This document shows positions 1 to 12,101 of a stretch of DNA of 64,000 nucleotides, one piece after another. The notes under the pieces were generated by a model. It worked only from the letters and a program-made list of their open reading frames with translations, ran no database searches and was not told where the DNA came from. Made by a program: the position numbers and the translations under genes. Positions within the stretch are counted from its first letter, which is position 1; each line of letters opens with the position of its first letter. The stretch spans positions 47,474,163 to 47,538,162 of the forward strand of contig NC_092869.1 in the NCBI RefSeq assembly GCF_032062135.1. Reading direction: 5' to 3'. The DNA comes from Pyxicephalus adspersus. Its lineage: Eukaryota > Chordata > Amphibia > Anura > Pyxicephalidae.

Positions 1-1512
1 CAGAGGAACGATCAAGGAGAAGGAGGAGAGAGCAAAGAAAATGAGAATATTTTTTTTTTAGAAGCAGAGCGTGCAGGGGGTGTAATGGCATTCTTCACCC
101 TCTCCTGTTTAAAAAATAAATATAAAACAATTAAACGTTGTTTTTGGCCCCAAACAACAAATACATGCAATGAATAAAAATGATTACCTCTTAACTACAA
201 AAAGCTTTAACATTTATTAGTCAAGCAAAAGGCTCTATGGAAAGATAAAAGACAAATCAAATGTGACAAATTCAATGCATGAATGGATTGTGTGAAAGTG
301 AATTTACCAATAAATATAGCAATGAGAAAAAACAAAGTTTTATCCTGGGGGAAAAAATGTAAAAGTTTGAGATTTATCTATTAAAAAGAAATGTCTTTAG
401 TAATCCAATATGATTTATTCAGTTACATTAATGACAAATTCTACATTAGCACTTCAGGAATTTCTGACAAGTAAAACAAAATAATTTGTTGCTAAAGTGA
501 TGTGGTACAGACCTACCAGTGAAAAGAAATACTGTTACCTATTAATTGTGTAACTAGCTGATGTATAATACACATTTTCTTTATTCAGCAATTTTTTCAG
601 CCTAATACATAAAAAATACAAAATTATTATCCTAATACATCAAAATGAGTTTGTAAGAACACAAGTCCAGCTGCAGGGTGGGGCATGTTGTAGAAGTGCA
701 ACTCCTTACAACTGAATAGAGCTTCAGATCACCACTTTGCAGCTATCCATTTTTTTTATTATTGGCCCCTCGTGGCACTTTGTAAAACAGCTGCACAATG
801 CTAAAAAGTGAAGTGTTGAATGAAAGTGAAAGCTATGTGCAGTTACATATAATGCCAAGACTTGGGATGAAGGGTTTTATAGGAGGCAGTCTGAAGAAGT
901 GAATGTACTGTCAGAAAATTGCATCACCCTTTTCTAGCACCGGCCCTGGATGCGGTGAACTCTCACTCCCTGTTGATACACCGATGTTCTGTACAATTTG
1001 AGCAGTGCTCTTCTCCCCCAGAATTACCAGCAAATTATTGTTGAAGTAGGCACTAATATTTAATGAGGTTGCTGAATAGGAAATTACCCAGTGGAAGACT
1101 CTGCGCGTGGATTACTCCCAAAAGAAGTAGCCAGATCTTTAATTAGTCACAATTGAGTTGTTACCTAACAGTCTTCAGACAGCAATTAATACTGTGCTTG
1201 TTATTTTAGAATTATGTAAATGATGGTGTGATTTTCTTCTTGTGGGCTCGGGCTGGTGATGGAATGCAAATAAGCAAACAGAGATGAGGAGGAAGAGCGT
1301 CCTAAAACAAAAATATCAGCCCGCTAACAATGAAAGATTCTGCATGTAGGATTTAAAGTGAATCTGTCCTTTGTCCATGTAGTGCACAGCTACAGGCTTG
1401 CTATAAAGATAAAAAAATAAAAAATAAAAAATGAAAATAAAAAGAAACCTTCACTGCAATGCTCTCCTTAAATCCACAAACGTATCTAATGGTACTCCTC
1501 AGCCACTAGAGG
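1..1512. other. unassigned A/T-rich sequence
   Basis: No reading frame of note and no repeat structure that I recognise. An A-rich simple tract (AAAAT-type) lies at about 1409-1446. The last eight bases (1505-1512, ACTAGAGG) are the left target duplication of the next element. Confidence 0.5.
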
Positions 1513-2084
1513 CAGAGGTTAGAATTCGAGTCACGTGACTTGGACTCGAGTCTGACTTAAGTCTCCTAATAAACAACTTGCAAATTTGACTCGGGGCTTT
1601 TCACCAGCAACCTGCAACTTGACCCGTGACTTTCTTTCTCTGCTGACAGCAGAAGGGGGAAGGGAGGGAGGCAGTGAGGCTTTTGTTACACAGCCTTCCT
1701 CCCCCCCTTCAGCTGTCAGAGGGGAAAACTTAGAATGCAAGAAAGGTGGGGAGGAAGGTAGTGAGTTTCCGGCCTTTCTTGCATTCTAAGCTTTCTCCTC
1801 TGATAGCTGAAGGGGGAGGGGGGTGGCTGTGTTACAGAAGCCTTACTGCCTTCCTCCCTTCAGATGTCAGAAGAGAAATCTGTGGACTTAGAATGTGATC
1901 CTGTGCTCAAGAACAGGATCAGAGCTCTGTTTCTATATTGGGACAAATGGGGATAAATAAAGTGACTTGACTTGAAACTCGACTTGGAAGAATTCCTGGT
2001 GACTTGAGATTTGACTTGGGACTTGGTGTCACTGATTTGGGACTCCACTTGGACTTGAAGCATAACGACTAAGCCCAACCTCTG
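1513..2084. mobile_element. non-autonomous hAT-like fold-back element
   Basis: The element begins CAGAGGTTAG and ends CAACCTCTG, giving short terminal inverted repeats of hAT type. It is flanked by a perfect 8-bp direct repeat ACTAGAGG (1505-1512 and 2085-2092), the target-site length of hAT transposases. Next to both ends there are runs of short GACTTG/GACTCG repeats. The middle is a large imperfect palindrome: about 1640-1745 is the inverse of about 1772-1875, both arms carrying the pyrimidine/purine-rich segment, TTACACAGCC-type sequence and TTAGAATGCAAGAAA. No transposase is encoded, so it must have been moved in trans. The small ORFs across it on both strands are by-products of the palindrome. 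Confidence 0.8.
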
Positions 2085-2092
2085 ACTAGAGG

Positions 2093-3573
2093 CCACCAAT
2101 CTTCTGATTTGAATGATAGCCATCAACCTTTAAACCCAGACTGTTAATTCTCTTTGGTCATCACCCTAGGCAGGGCTCCCAGGACAATATTGCAGAGAGC
2201 CAATAGATGCTTGTGGAGGATAAAGGGATAAAGGCATGCAACATCATGGTTTGTGCAAAGAAAACTAGAAAAAAGGTATGTATACTGAGTTTGAAAAAAG
2301 GAGCTCCAATGGGGTGGGGTAGGGAGGGGCATGAAACATAAAGCCCAAAGCTACACTTCATCTTTAAACCCCAGTCCTTCAGGAGCTTATATGAACTTTT
2401 ATTTTGTTCCTCTTTTGCGCTGTTGAGCAGAGGAGTAAAGTAATACAGACAGAGCTCTGGACCCTAGTTGAATATTCCCCCTATTGGAAATGAGGAGGCA
2501 GCTCCTTAGCACCACCCCTGCTTAAGAAAGTTGTCTTTTCTTGCCACATCATGAAAAACAGCAGTCAACACATTTTGGGACTCATCATCCTCTCTTCATC
2601 GGGGCTAAAAATCACACATACAAGAGTATTCATATCACTAAAAGAACCACTATTATATATACAAGATGTCCTTAGTCCTAGGTAGTGATAATAGTTTGGC
2701 CCTGGTAGAAAACTTGTTGTAATCTGGAAGTGTCAAACGCACAGATTTATTGGGCAAGTTCAGTTCCAACGACCTGGTCGTTAAGAGAATCGGTGGGAGA
2801 GACGCCATGCTGCTGTACACGGTTCAGTTCTTGTACAGTGTATTCCTCTGAGAGACAGTTGTAAGCAGGTAAGTGGTTAAATGAAGAATACCTGTAGTTT
2901 CTTGGATGATGGAATGCTTTTACAGCCCAAAGGAACCACTAGTGCTGGGTTCTCGCTAGATTCTATTTATTTTAGTTCACTTGTTTTTTAAAGCCAAACT
3001 TTCAGCACCATTTCCTTCAATCTCTCCATCCTGCCTTCTACCCGTTTTCCAAGAAAGCAACTGGTTCTTTGTCCCTTCGTGTTGACCTGTGATCCGGGAC
3101 TTAAATCTTGTTGATGAAATTCTACAGTTGTTGGCCTTCTTCATTATGTCATCACATTGGTGAAATCTTCAGGACTGAGAGGACCCAGCCATTGAATACA
3201 AAGTATTACCTTCTCAATATAGGAATGTGGGCACTCAAAGCAGGACCCTTTCCTTCTGTAATGAACACAATGCAGTCCTATTTTCTATTGCTCAAATCTT
3301 AGGTAAGAAGAGCTTAGGGAAGCTGTTATATATGATTTATTGACCCTATAAGGCAAAAAAGCAAAGCCCTGGGCTAAATGGCTTTAGGAGGATGTCATAA
3401 AGTGATTTGCTTTGGGCTTGCCAAAAAGTTAATCATCCCCCTGGCGAGTACAGAAGTGCTGGCTAGACACACTGCCAACACCTGCTGTGATCTTGCTCCA
3501 GCTTGTAATGACCATCTGTTGGCCCAGGCAGATGACACTCAGGAACACGTGTTAAAGAGCAAGAGTTTATTTA
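2093..3573. other. unassigned sequence
   Basis: No gene is recognised. The region contains one copy of the hammerhead-like motif (2567-2604) and otherwise no repeat structure I can delimit. The short ORFs look random. Confidence 0.45.
2567..2604 (-). repeat. hammerhead-like dispersed motif, copy 1
   Basis: Read on the minus strand: a decayed CTGATGA core (second base T to C), A, G, then a hairpin built around GATGATGAGTCC, then AAAATGTGTT (from GAAACGCGT by G to A and CpG decay). Outer arms AGCC/GACT pair at three of four positions, as in the copy at 56.85 kb. The hairpin segment closely resembles the 62.0-kb copy. Confidence 0.45.
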
Positions 3574-4643
3574 TGAGGGGGTGCTGAGAAGTTTCCGGCT
3601 TTGTCCCCTTCCAGATGAAATAGAAAAATGAGTGTGGGGGCATATGACAGACTAATATCTTAGTATGTAACTGTGCAAATATCAGGTCTTTGCAAGTCTT
3701 AAAACTGTTTTTTCTTTTAGTGAGAAGCTGTGATTACAGAGGCATTAGCAAAGTTTCACGTAGTTGGAGTTACGGGCCGTCATGAAATTTTTGTTTCTCC
3801 AGGGAAAGTCAGCAAAGGACATTCACACTGAGATGTCACAAACACTGGGAGAGAAGTGTTCTTCCTACAGCACTGTCAAAACCATGATATCTCGTTTCAA
3901 CACTGGGCATTTAATCGTTGAAGATGAGCCCCGCAGTGTGCGCCCCCCAACCTCAACTGACCTGGCAACCTGAAATGCTGTCCATGAGCTGATTATTGAG
4001 GACCAGCGAATATCCGCAAAAAAGATAGCCCAGACACCTGACATTCCATGGGAGCATGTTGGGTTTGTTATCACCACTATCCTAGACATGCGCAAGCTTT
4101 CAGCGAAGTGGGTGCCGAAATGTTTGAACAGTGATCAGAAGAAGGGACGAGTTGAACCATCCAAAGCGGTTTTGCCCCATTTTGAAGTTGCACAGGACCT
4201 TTTGGCTAGGTTAGTGACCGAGGATGAAACCTGGCTCCACGTCTATGATCCTGAAACCAAGTAGCGGGTCCCTGCGGCCGAAAAAGTTCCAAACTCAGAA
4301 ATTGGCCCAAAAAGTAATGGAGTCCGTTTTCTGGGACAAAGAAGGTATTCTGTTGGTGGATTACCTACCTCAGGGCTCTAGTATCACCGGACAGTAATAT
4401 GCTAACCTCCTTGACCAGCTGAAGGAGGCAATTAGGACGAAATACAGTGGAAAATTGACCAAAGGGATCCTTTTTTTGCAGGACAACACACCTGCGCAAG
4501 GACTTTTATTTGAACGGTCTAGAAAAGCTGCTACTATGTGGTACCAAGTGCATCAGTCTCAGGGGGGAATATGTTGAATAAATGTGTTATTTCATAACTC
4601 TCTTCATTCTGGGCAAAATCAGGAACTTCCCAGCACCCCCTCG
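3574..4643 (+). mobile_element. mariner-type transposon, copy 1 (internally deleted)
   Basis: Terminal inverted repeats have the form CGAGGGGGTGCTGAGAAGTT. The left end starts TGAGGGGG, a CpG-decayed CGAGGGGG, and the right end reads CAGCACCCCCTCG. Both ends are flanked by the TA dinucleotide (3572-3573 and 4644-4645) expected of Tc1/mariner insertion. The copy is 1070 bp, short for a mariner (about 1.3 kb). Against the copy at 36171-37340 it keeps about 120 bp of 5' transposase sequence that copy 2 lost, but lacks about 190 bp around the last catalytic aspartate and about 22 bp in the middle. Stops and frameshifts make it non-autonomous. Confidence 0.92.
3764..4597 (+). pseudogene. mariner transposase pseudogene, copy 1
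   Basis: The frame opening at 3764 (ATG at 3782) gives an N-terminal mariner DNA-binding region with a helix-turn-helix-like segment containing STVKTMISRFNTGH, followed by the VEDEPRSVRPPTSTD linker. It stops at TGA 3971-3973, just after the linker. Further on, in shifted frames, the region around the first catalytic Asp (DETWLHVYDPETK) can be read, then an in-frame TAG at 4262-4264 at a small deletion junction. The second catalytic block (LQDN) is followed directly by the far C-terminus (KDFYLNG), so the third catalytic Asp is deleted. The family cuts and pastes DNA in the nucleus through a DD34D site; this copy cannot encode an active enzyme. Confidence 0.88.
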
Positions 4644-4645
4644 TA

Positions 4646-5845
4646 AATTTTATAACTCTTCTAGTAATGAGACCATGCCACTACAAAATACTTATTTATG
4701 AGGAACTTTGCAATGCTCCAACACTAAATGGCAGTGTTACCATGTCTGGAAGTCTAGAAAGGCTTATAAGACCTAGACAATGATGGTAGGCTCCACATAT
4801 TCTAAGTGTCATGCCCAATTATTCATAAAATCATGTGGAATAATTATATGATGTTTCCTGTTTTATAATGGAAACCCACTGGAAATCATCTTTCCATTTC
4901 CCTGTGCACAGAGACGTTGACTGTCTCTACACATGGGATGCTGATTACGAAATTTATTCTGCATATTGCTTGACCTTTGGGAAAGTTTGGACTGTGGAGG
5001 CAATCTTTCGGCTTAAAGGATCCTTTTGAGGACAATCTTCATGACCATCTATACTTAGCGTCCTTGTAGGGATTGGGGGATTAAGCGTATGTTCTTATTT
5101 ATGACAAAAGATTTTTGGCCACCAGCAGAAGTTGCACCTATTTATCCTCCAGATGAAGAATTTGTCTAAACCCGTTGGGTTTTACTGACTCAAAACTGAG
5201 TTTTGAGGTCATATGTAGTATTTCAATCAAAATACTTTATATAGAAAATTTCTGCATATTTTGTTATATGACTGTTAAGGTGGACAGTTTAAAGACTTGG
5301 CATATGTTTTGATCAATGTTTTTAGTGTGGATTGCAAAGCATGTTACAAAGAAAGTGTTGAGGTATGAGCCAGTACCGACCACAAAATATTTTATTTCCA
5401 TTTTGTAAAACTATAAGGAATTTAGGAGTATCTTAGATAGCTAGAATTACAAATGGAATGGTTAAACATCATAAAATAATTCAACCCACCAACACTCCCA
5501 GATTACTTGTTTAGGTGGAGGAACAGATATCAATCCTTCATAAGTCTAAAGGAACCTAGCTTGCACATTGGTTTTGTTGATCTTATCTTACCATCTGGTG
5601 CAACTTCACCCACAGATCTCATATTTACCTTTTATCGAGATTAGGAAATACTCCAACTGATGAATTTCTTTCCAATCCAATCATTGCTTGTAATCCTTTA
5701 CACTGCCACATTTTGGGGTTAGCTACCACCATCAATTATTGCTCACAGACAAAATATCAGGCTAGGGAACAAGATCCTCTACCTGCAGCCCATTCATAAT
5801 CCCCAACACACCTATGATGGATCTCCCAAAATTCCCTTGAGGACC
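4646..5845. other. unassigned sequence
   Basis: About 1.2 kb with no reading frame of interest and no terminal repeats that I can pair. It may be unique intronic or intergenic DNA. Confidence 0.45.
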
Positions 5846-6050
5846 TCAAACCACCCATTCAAGATACCCAAGTCTAACCTCCTCATCCCTGCCCTAATGG
5901 GTGGGATGGGAAGCTTGCATCCTAACTGATCACTACCACCTAATTTCCTCAAACCAGCCATTCCAGATTACAAAGTCCCCACCACCCCAATACTAATGGG
6001 CAAGAGGGAGGGTAGCTCACACCCTAACTAACATCTACCCTTGCACGTTC
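5846..6050. repeat. two-unit imperfect tandem repeat, period about 103 bp
   Basis: A unit starting CCTCAAACCA at 5846 recurs at about 5949. Both units share CCATTC, a run of CC-rich sequence, CTAATGGG and ATCCTAACT-type endings. Divergence is substantial and only two units are present. Confidence 0.6.
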
Positions 6051-6108
6051 TATCTCATTTCCCTTTCACATCTTCCTTGGTCCACCTTGGTTAAAAGAAC
6101 CTAAAATG

Positions 6109-6525
6109 TTAAAGTGTACCTGAACTCAGAAGCCTTTCAGTACAAAAACAATAGCTGAGGCCCCTTCACAACTACAGTTTCACTTCTTTTATTGCTTCAT
6201 CTCAAATCATTTTCAGAGGATAATGATATTTGGTCAACAGCTTATTTAACAACATTGCTAACACATTAGAAGGCTGGGCATGGTCAAGCAAATTTTTTTA
6301 GCCCAGAGGAGCTTGGAGTAAAAAAGTAACCCTTTAGAGCCTGAAAAAGCAATACTGGAAATTTCATCTTAAGAGAGTAAGACAACAGCTCCCATCAAAC
6401 AGAGAGGCAAGCAGCACTGGCATTGTGCACTAGTAAAACAATGTTATGTAGGTATGTAGAACATACCTAGGATAAGATCAAGGATAAGATCAAATGAACA
6501 AAAGTTTAATTCAGGTTTGCTTTAA
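6109..6525. mobile_element. TTAA-ended MITE
   Basis: The left end reads TTAAAGTGTACCTGAACTCA and the right end, inverted, TTTAAAGCAAACCTGAATTA. These form imperfect terminal inverted repeats that start in TTAA on both sides, as in piggyBac-type MITEs. There is no coding capacity. Calling TTAA the target duplication is an inference, because it could also be part of the repeat end. Confidence 0.6.
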
Positions 6526-7916
6526 ACTGACTTACTTCCAATGTCATTTATAGTCTGGGAGTTTGCCAGATTTACCTCCTACCATAAAGAGTTATTTGCT
6601 TTGATTTAAAAAAAGACGGAGATAAGCTTCTAATTGCTGAGTAAACAAAATAGGAAACATCAGCCTGAATGATCTAATTAGAAAAGAAAATAATTTTGCC
6701 TCCTGGAGCAATAGAACCTTACTGTAAACATTTGACAATTTTCTCTTTATATGTGGCAGTGAACACTTGGAAAATGTGCGTGTTTCATTTTAAAGTGATG
6801 GCAGTTGCTGTATGTTGAGTGTACAAAAGGATGATGTATTTACCCCCCCCCCCCCCCCACCCCTCCTCCAGAGAAAAGTACCCTGGCTTCCATTGTTGTC
6901 CCACCTCCTGGAAAAAGCTCTATGTAGAGTGAGGCTGAGGGTAGGCTGCCATCACATTCGGGACCCTACATGCCAAATGACCATAGATTTAGGAAAACTA
7001 TTGGAGCACATGTATATATATAGTAAAGTAAGTGTACTCTTTTGGTGAAGCTAGTGGGGGGGGGGGGGATAGTAGAATCAAATAGGAGTCCCTGTTTATA
7101 TATATATACAGGACTCCTCCTTATATATTACAATATATCCTGGCGGTATTTTTAGCAGAACTTCTATATGTAACAGCAGGAGCATAGCATCTTCCTTTGT
7201 GCTATCTAATTAAAGCCTTTATATACCAAGGCAGTATTATAAACATATATGTATTTTTTCACAATAATATTACAGTACAATTACATATCAAATATGGACC
7301 GGTATCATTCTGTCCTTATCACATTCTAAGTGGATTTTAAATGAATCAGAATTGATTTAGCAGCTACCCTTCCCATCATATATTAGTAAATTGGTTTGGT
7401 TTAAAACGCTCAAATGAGTTAATATTTCAATAGCTCACAGGCCATTAAGTGTAATTAGCACAAAATCTTTGCAGATGGCAAATTGAGGAATTAAGTCATT
7501 AGTAAGTCAGTCAAAGAACTCCACAAGAAGAAGGAGGAGAGGGAACATTTCTCAACACTTAAAAAGAATGGGTTTTTAATGCCATTCAGCCATTGAAAGT
7601 ATGTGAAGGCCCATTACTTCCATGTCTTGGAATGCTTAAATAGAAAGATTTTTACTTTGAGAAGAATTGTATATTATGACATAGTCATTTAGTATAAACT
7701 GCTCTTCTTTTCGAAGGTCAAATGCACTACAGAATTGAGATATTTCGAACAAGCTAGACAATAATGTGGATTCAGCTTTTTGTTTTCAGTTTTGGACTGT
7801 GTGTAAAAAGAATAAAGTTTTTTTTTTAGCTAAGGAAGTGGCTGAGAGTAAAGATCAATATAAGGTTCAGCTGGTTTAAATGTTTTTTAATTGAAAACTT
7901 ATTAGCACAAAAAAAA
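6526..7916. other. unassigned sequence with homopolymers
   Basis: No gene is recognised. It contains a C16 run (6843-6858), a G13 run (7056-7068) and a hairpin listed separately. The rest is A/T-rich without visible repeat boundaries. Confidence 0.45.
7084..7118. repeat. short AT-looped hairpin
   Basis: AGGAGTCCCTGT and ACAGGACTCCT form an 11-bp inverted repeat with one bulged C around a TATATA loop. It is probably the remnant of a palindromic MITE; nothing suggests a terminator role. Confidence 0.5.
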
Positions 7917-7953
7917 CCCAACACATTTCATCAGTCAAACCTCTTCTTCAGGG
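7917..7953 (-). repeat. hammerhead-like dispersed motif, copy 2
   Basis: Minus strand: CTGAAGA core, A, G, a segment ending GACTGATGA, then GAAATGTGTT (CpG-decayed GAAACGCGT). Outer arms AGCC/GGGT pair at three of four positions. Part of the hairpin seen in copies 1 and 12 is missing. Confidence 0.5.
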
Positions 7954-10900
7954 CTAAAGGTTTGCTGGTTTGTGGATAAGGTGGTGCAGATAAGCCTGCA
8001 TGATGCACCTGGGTGTGTTCCAAAATGAATTTGCATTTCTAATGTTGCCTGTTCCCCCCACCCTGTGAGTTTTTAAGCCTTGTATGTCTATACTGGTGAG
8101 CATGGTCACCATGACGGGAAGCAATTAGAAATCCAAAATTTTACAGTTGTCACCGTGTTAGGAGATTAGGAGAAATCTTAACGTGTCTTAACTACTACAC
8201 ATTTAGAGCATACCTAAATTCCTAAAGGTAGACAACCCTTGTATATCAAGTAAAAATGTTGTCTTTTTGTTTTGTTTTTTAAGTGCAGCACCACCCCTTT
8301 AGGTTTTGATTGCCATCTTAATGGGAGCTCAGAGCCTTCCAGAACACCTACGGCATGCATCCCGGGAGGCTCTGGCTGCTCCTTTCCGGGCATGCGCAGA
8401 AGGGGTATTTTCCCACCTTAAAACTCTAACACTAATTGTTGGGTCTTTGTGACTTTTAAAATGTAGCTGTACTTGGGCTATGGAGATACAAAAATAAATA
8501 TATATATTATGATCAAATATCGTCTGCGGAAGGGCGGCATATAGAATCCAGGATATGGATTACGGTGAATGTGGGCTCCAAGGATGATGGGTGAAGAATG
8601 GAAGTCACTCTCCTTTAGGAGGCTGGTCAGTAGATTTCTCTGTAGGGCCCTGAGTTTAAGCTGTGGAAGACAATGGTGGAGTCTGTAGCCTGGCCACCCA
8701 ACTACTAATCCACTTGCCAAAATACCTGCCCCATTATATATATCTGGGGCAAACCTACAGGAGGTGGCTGTGGCTGTGCTGGAAGTTTTGGAAGACTTCA
8801 CACCCTGCATGTTGCTGTACATTAACTGTCTGGTGTTGGTCTCTGCAAATTGCCCTACAAAGACTCATAGAAATCTATCAGTTATTAGGCTGAGCCAAGG
8901 CCTACAAAATGAAAGCTGACATTAGCTGGATTTGGTTTTTGTACCAGATTTAGGGAGACCTTTCCATTTGCTTTTTGTTTACAATAAATTTGGGACCACA
9001 AAATTTCCCAAAGAGACTATGATGTCCGGTGCATTCCTGCCCTAAAGTTGCCTAAAGTTATAAGCAATATATATATACACATATTTAACACTGAGGATGA
9101 ATTACTCCACAGTGCATTCAGACAAAAATAAATGAGAGTTTAAAAGCTTAGCTACTGTTTAAAAATATATGAGTGTCCATAACCCCAGTTCTTTTATGAT
9201 TTCCTCTAGGGTTCTCTCTTTTAATCCAGTTTTTTGGCTAAATTCATTTTAAATTTCTTCCTTAATTTAGTTGAGAATAATTCTCATTATGATAAAAATT
9301 ATATGTTACAGAGGGAGTCTTTAACCTTGGGTCTATTTGTTGTGGTTAATTTACCAGTACTGCATTATTACCTTTTCTTTATATTATTCCTCCCCAGCAG
9401 CTGTCTCCACATGCCATGAAAGATCACAAGGATACCCAAAAGTGAAGATTAACACCTTCTTGGTAGATCATATGCTAAAATATTCTACATCTGTAGCAGA
9501 TTGCATTTCTGTTGTAACACGAATAAACAAAAAATGATCGGATATTTCTGTAAAGGCGGAAAATTTTCTCTAGTTGCCCATAAATTTCCCTCCTTTATAT
9601 TTCGAAAAATAAAGCAAATGTAATTGGTCACTCTGTGCAGTTTTTTTAACCTAAAAGTTAAGTTAGTTGTGTTGCTGTTCAGGCTGATTGCCCAAGAGTG
9701 GACATTTATTTGGATTCTAATGGAACCAAATAACCCCTATTTTCGGGCTAAATTTGGTAAGCCAGTTTTCAGTATTCTGCAGGAAGCTACTGCCCACTGC
9801 GTTCATTAACCAGGGCTCACCGCTGCTCGTAATGACACTGGACAACATGCATTTTCCTTATTTCACCGAATGTCCCTCAAACTGAACAAATGTTGTTCGA
9901 GCATCACTAATGAAAAGCTGACTTCTACATTTTTACACTTAGTAAACAGACTTTAGAACTTAGAATTTACACAATAAATAATTTCACACTTTTAATAAAG
10001 TTCTTCAGAGCATAGAAATTGGAGATGTATTTGATAATTTGTCTTTTTTATTTCATATAAGACTTATACAGAATCATAGATGTCTAGAATATATCACACA
10101 ATTTATTTTTTTTATTGGATTTTCAAAAAAGTTATATAAAGTCAACCTCTAGTCATTGGTTTGTAAAGACGGTACACTTGGATAATATTTTTTTTTCCAG
10201 TTTGGCAGATTTGGGGTTCTGCATTTTTCCAGGTAAAGACAATAGTTATTTTGGTATAATGTGGAGAAGCGATTATTTGAAGCACTCATATCACAATTGT
10301 TATAATGACCTAAATCACATCAAACAGATTACAGATATGGGGTAAACCAAGATCTATAACATATAAAGTTAATAACCAAAAAGGTCTGACCTCAACACCG
10401 CCTACAGAATGAATAGGTTGTGATATACTGTGGTGCACAGTGCTGGATCGCCAGCCATATAAGTGTCTCCTAACAGCTAGGAAGTTATAATCTACAGTCC
10501 AAGTGATCACTGAAGAAAAAGAGACTACTAAAATGCATCCTCCTGCCTGCAGCAGATTTATTGACATGATCTCAGCCTTGGAGTTTATTGTTTAATGCTC
10601 ACTGTTGTATATTGTAACATCAGCAATTTATTATTACAAACTTGCAGTTACTAAATGGTCCATTTGTTTTTCTTTTTGATGCAACATTGTTACCTCTATC
10701 GGTCCACTGAAATATTTTAGAAAAGGTTATAAGAAGCTTTTTTTCCTTCTATGAACCAACACACCTGTAGAATATGATGGTTCAGCATTTTGAGATAAAT
10801 GAATACTTGGGAAATAATTGAAGTGTTGTGTAAACACAACCCATCCATTGGCTGAAGATGTCTTATCGCGGCTGTGTACAAAGCAGAACAGAGGTAGACA

Positions 10901-12060
10901 GCATGAAATGAAGGTCGCTCTGCCATGTGGAACTGGAGGCTTAAGATAAAGGCTCAGGAAGAGCACAGGGCAAGTCTGTCATGAACCGCTGCCTTTCAGG
11001 CGATAGCATTTCTGCTATGTAGAACTTTTCTTTCCTATGTTAGAAAAACTAGGATGTGCTTATAACGAGACCAGGGAATGCTGTGTGCTGATAATATTTT
11101 ACATTTAGGAATTTTACAATGCGGCAAATATTACATAGGGAGCAAAGAAAGAAAAAAGATTGGGAAAATCGACTTCCCGAATCGCAAAGGTGCAGATTGG
11201 AGCTGTCCAGACAAAATCCCAGTGGGCCGCCTCCTCTCAAGGATTAGAATGCTGGCAGATAGTGATGGAGAAATTGGCAATAATCCTTCTTACCTGATGG
11301 TTCGGAAAAAATGTTATTCTTCTTGATCAACACATATTTATGGTCCAATTGGTACAAAATAAATACATTAGTTTGCTCAGGGAGCTTGCACTTCAACCAT
11401 TTGGGAGCTCATAAAGTAGGGGGTCATACTTTGCAGAGGTGTCATAACAATACGGCATGACTTTTTGTGTACGTGTACCTAAAATCATTTTAGAGCCGCA
11501 TAGTTTAGCGCTTGGTCTCCAAGCAAACAGCTCAATATACAGATACACTATGGAACTGTTTTATTTGCCAGAATGCTATTTCTATTCAGTCCAGCAGGGC
11601 GGTGGACTTTTTTTTTTCTGCTGCAGGTAAGTAACCATTTCAGGTAGCCCCTCCACACACACACCAGCTCATCACACGGCAGTAAAAGAAGATGTCATAA
11701 ATGAATGAGCTCCATGCATTGTCACTCTGCTCTCTTCACCCATTAGCAAGCACCTTCCATAGCAGCACAATTATGTGGCTCCTAACTTCTCCCTGGATCT
11801 GCTGTACAGTTGGTCGAGAAATCCATCTGAATTCAGAATTCAGCATTAAAAATGTTTATTGAGCCTTATTGTACCTGTTGTACCTGTGTAGAAACACAAA
11901 AAAATGTAAAAAATGTAAACAAATGTTTCACAAATTCAAAAACAATTCACAAATGCACTTCACATTAAATATCAAGACTGTTGTTATGCATGGTACATAA
12001 ACAATATCTTAAAATACATTTTAGCGTGTTCACCATGATCCATTTCTTAGTAACCTCCAA
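7954..12060. other. about 4.1 kb without assignable gene
   Basis: Only short random ORFs. A GC-richer stretch at 8280-8410 holds an imperfect hairpin (arms about 8324-8340 and 8364-8382, CAGAGCC...GGCTCTG) and looks repeat-derived. AT dinucleotide patches lie at about 8497 and 9070. Otherwise I see neither repeats nor genes. Confidence 0.45.
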
Positions 12061-12101
12061 ACCCGACGCGTTTCACTGAATTAAATCTACTTCTTCAGAA
12101 G
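12061..12101 (-). repeat. hammerhead-like dispersed motif, copy 3
   Basis: Minus strand: CTGAAGA, A, G, a weak hairpin segment, then an undecayed GAAACGCGTC. The outer arms pair only through wobble. The core is well preserved but neither stem is convincing. Confidence 0.45.

Noticed and set aside
8478..8822. 114-codon minus-strand ORF
   Set aside because: No family resemblance, hydrophobic low-information ends from A/T-rich DNA, and no splice or promoter context; a chance ORF is most likely.
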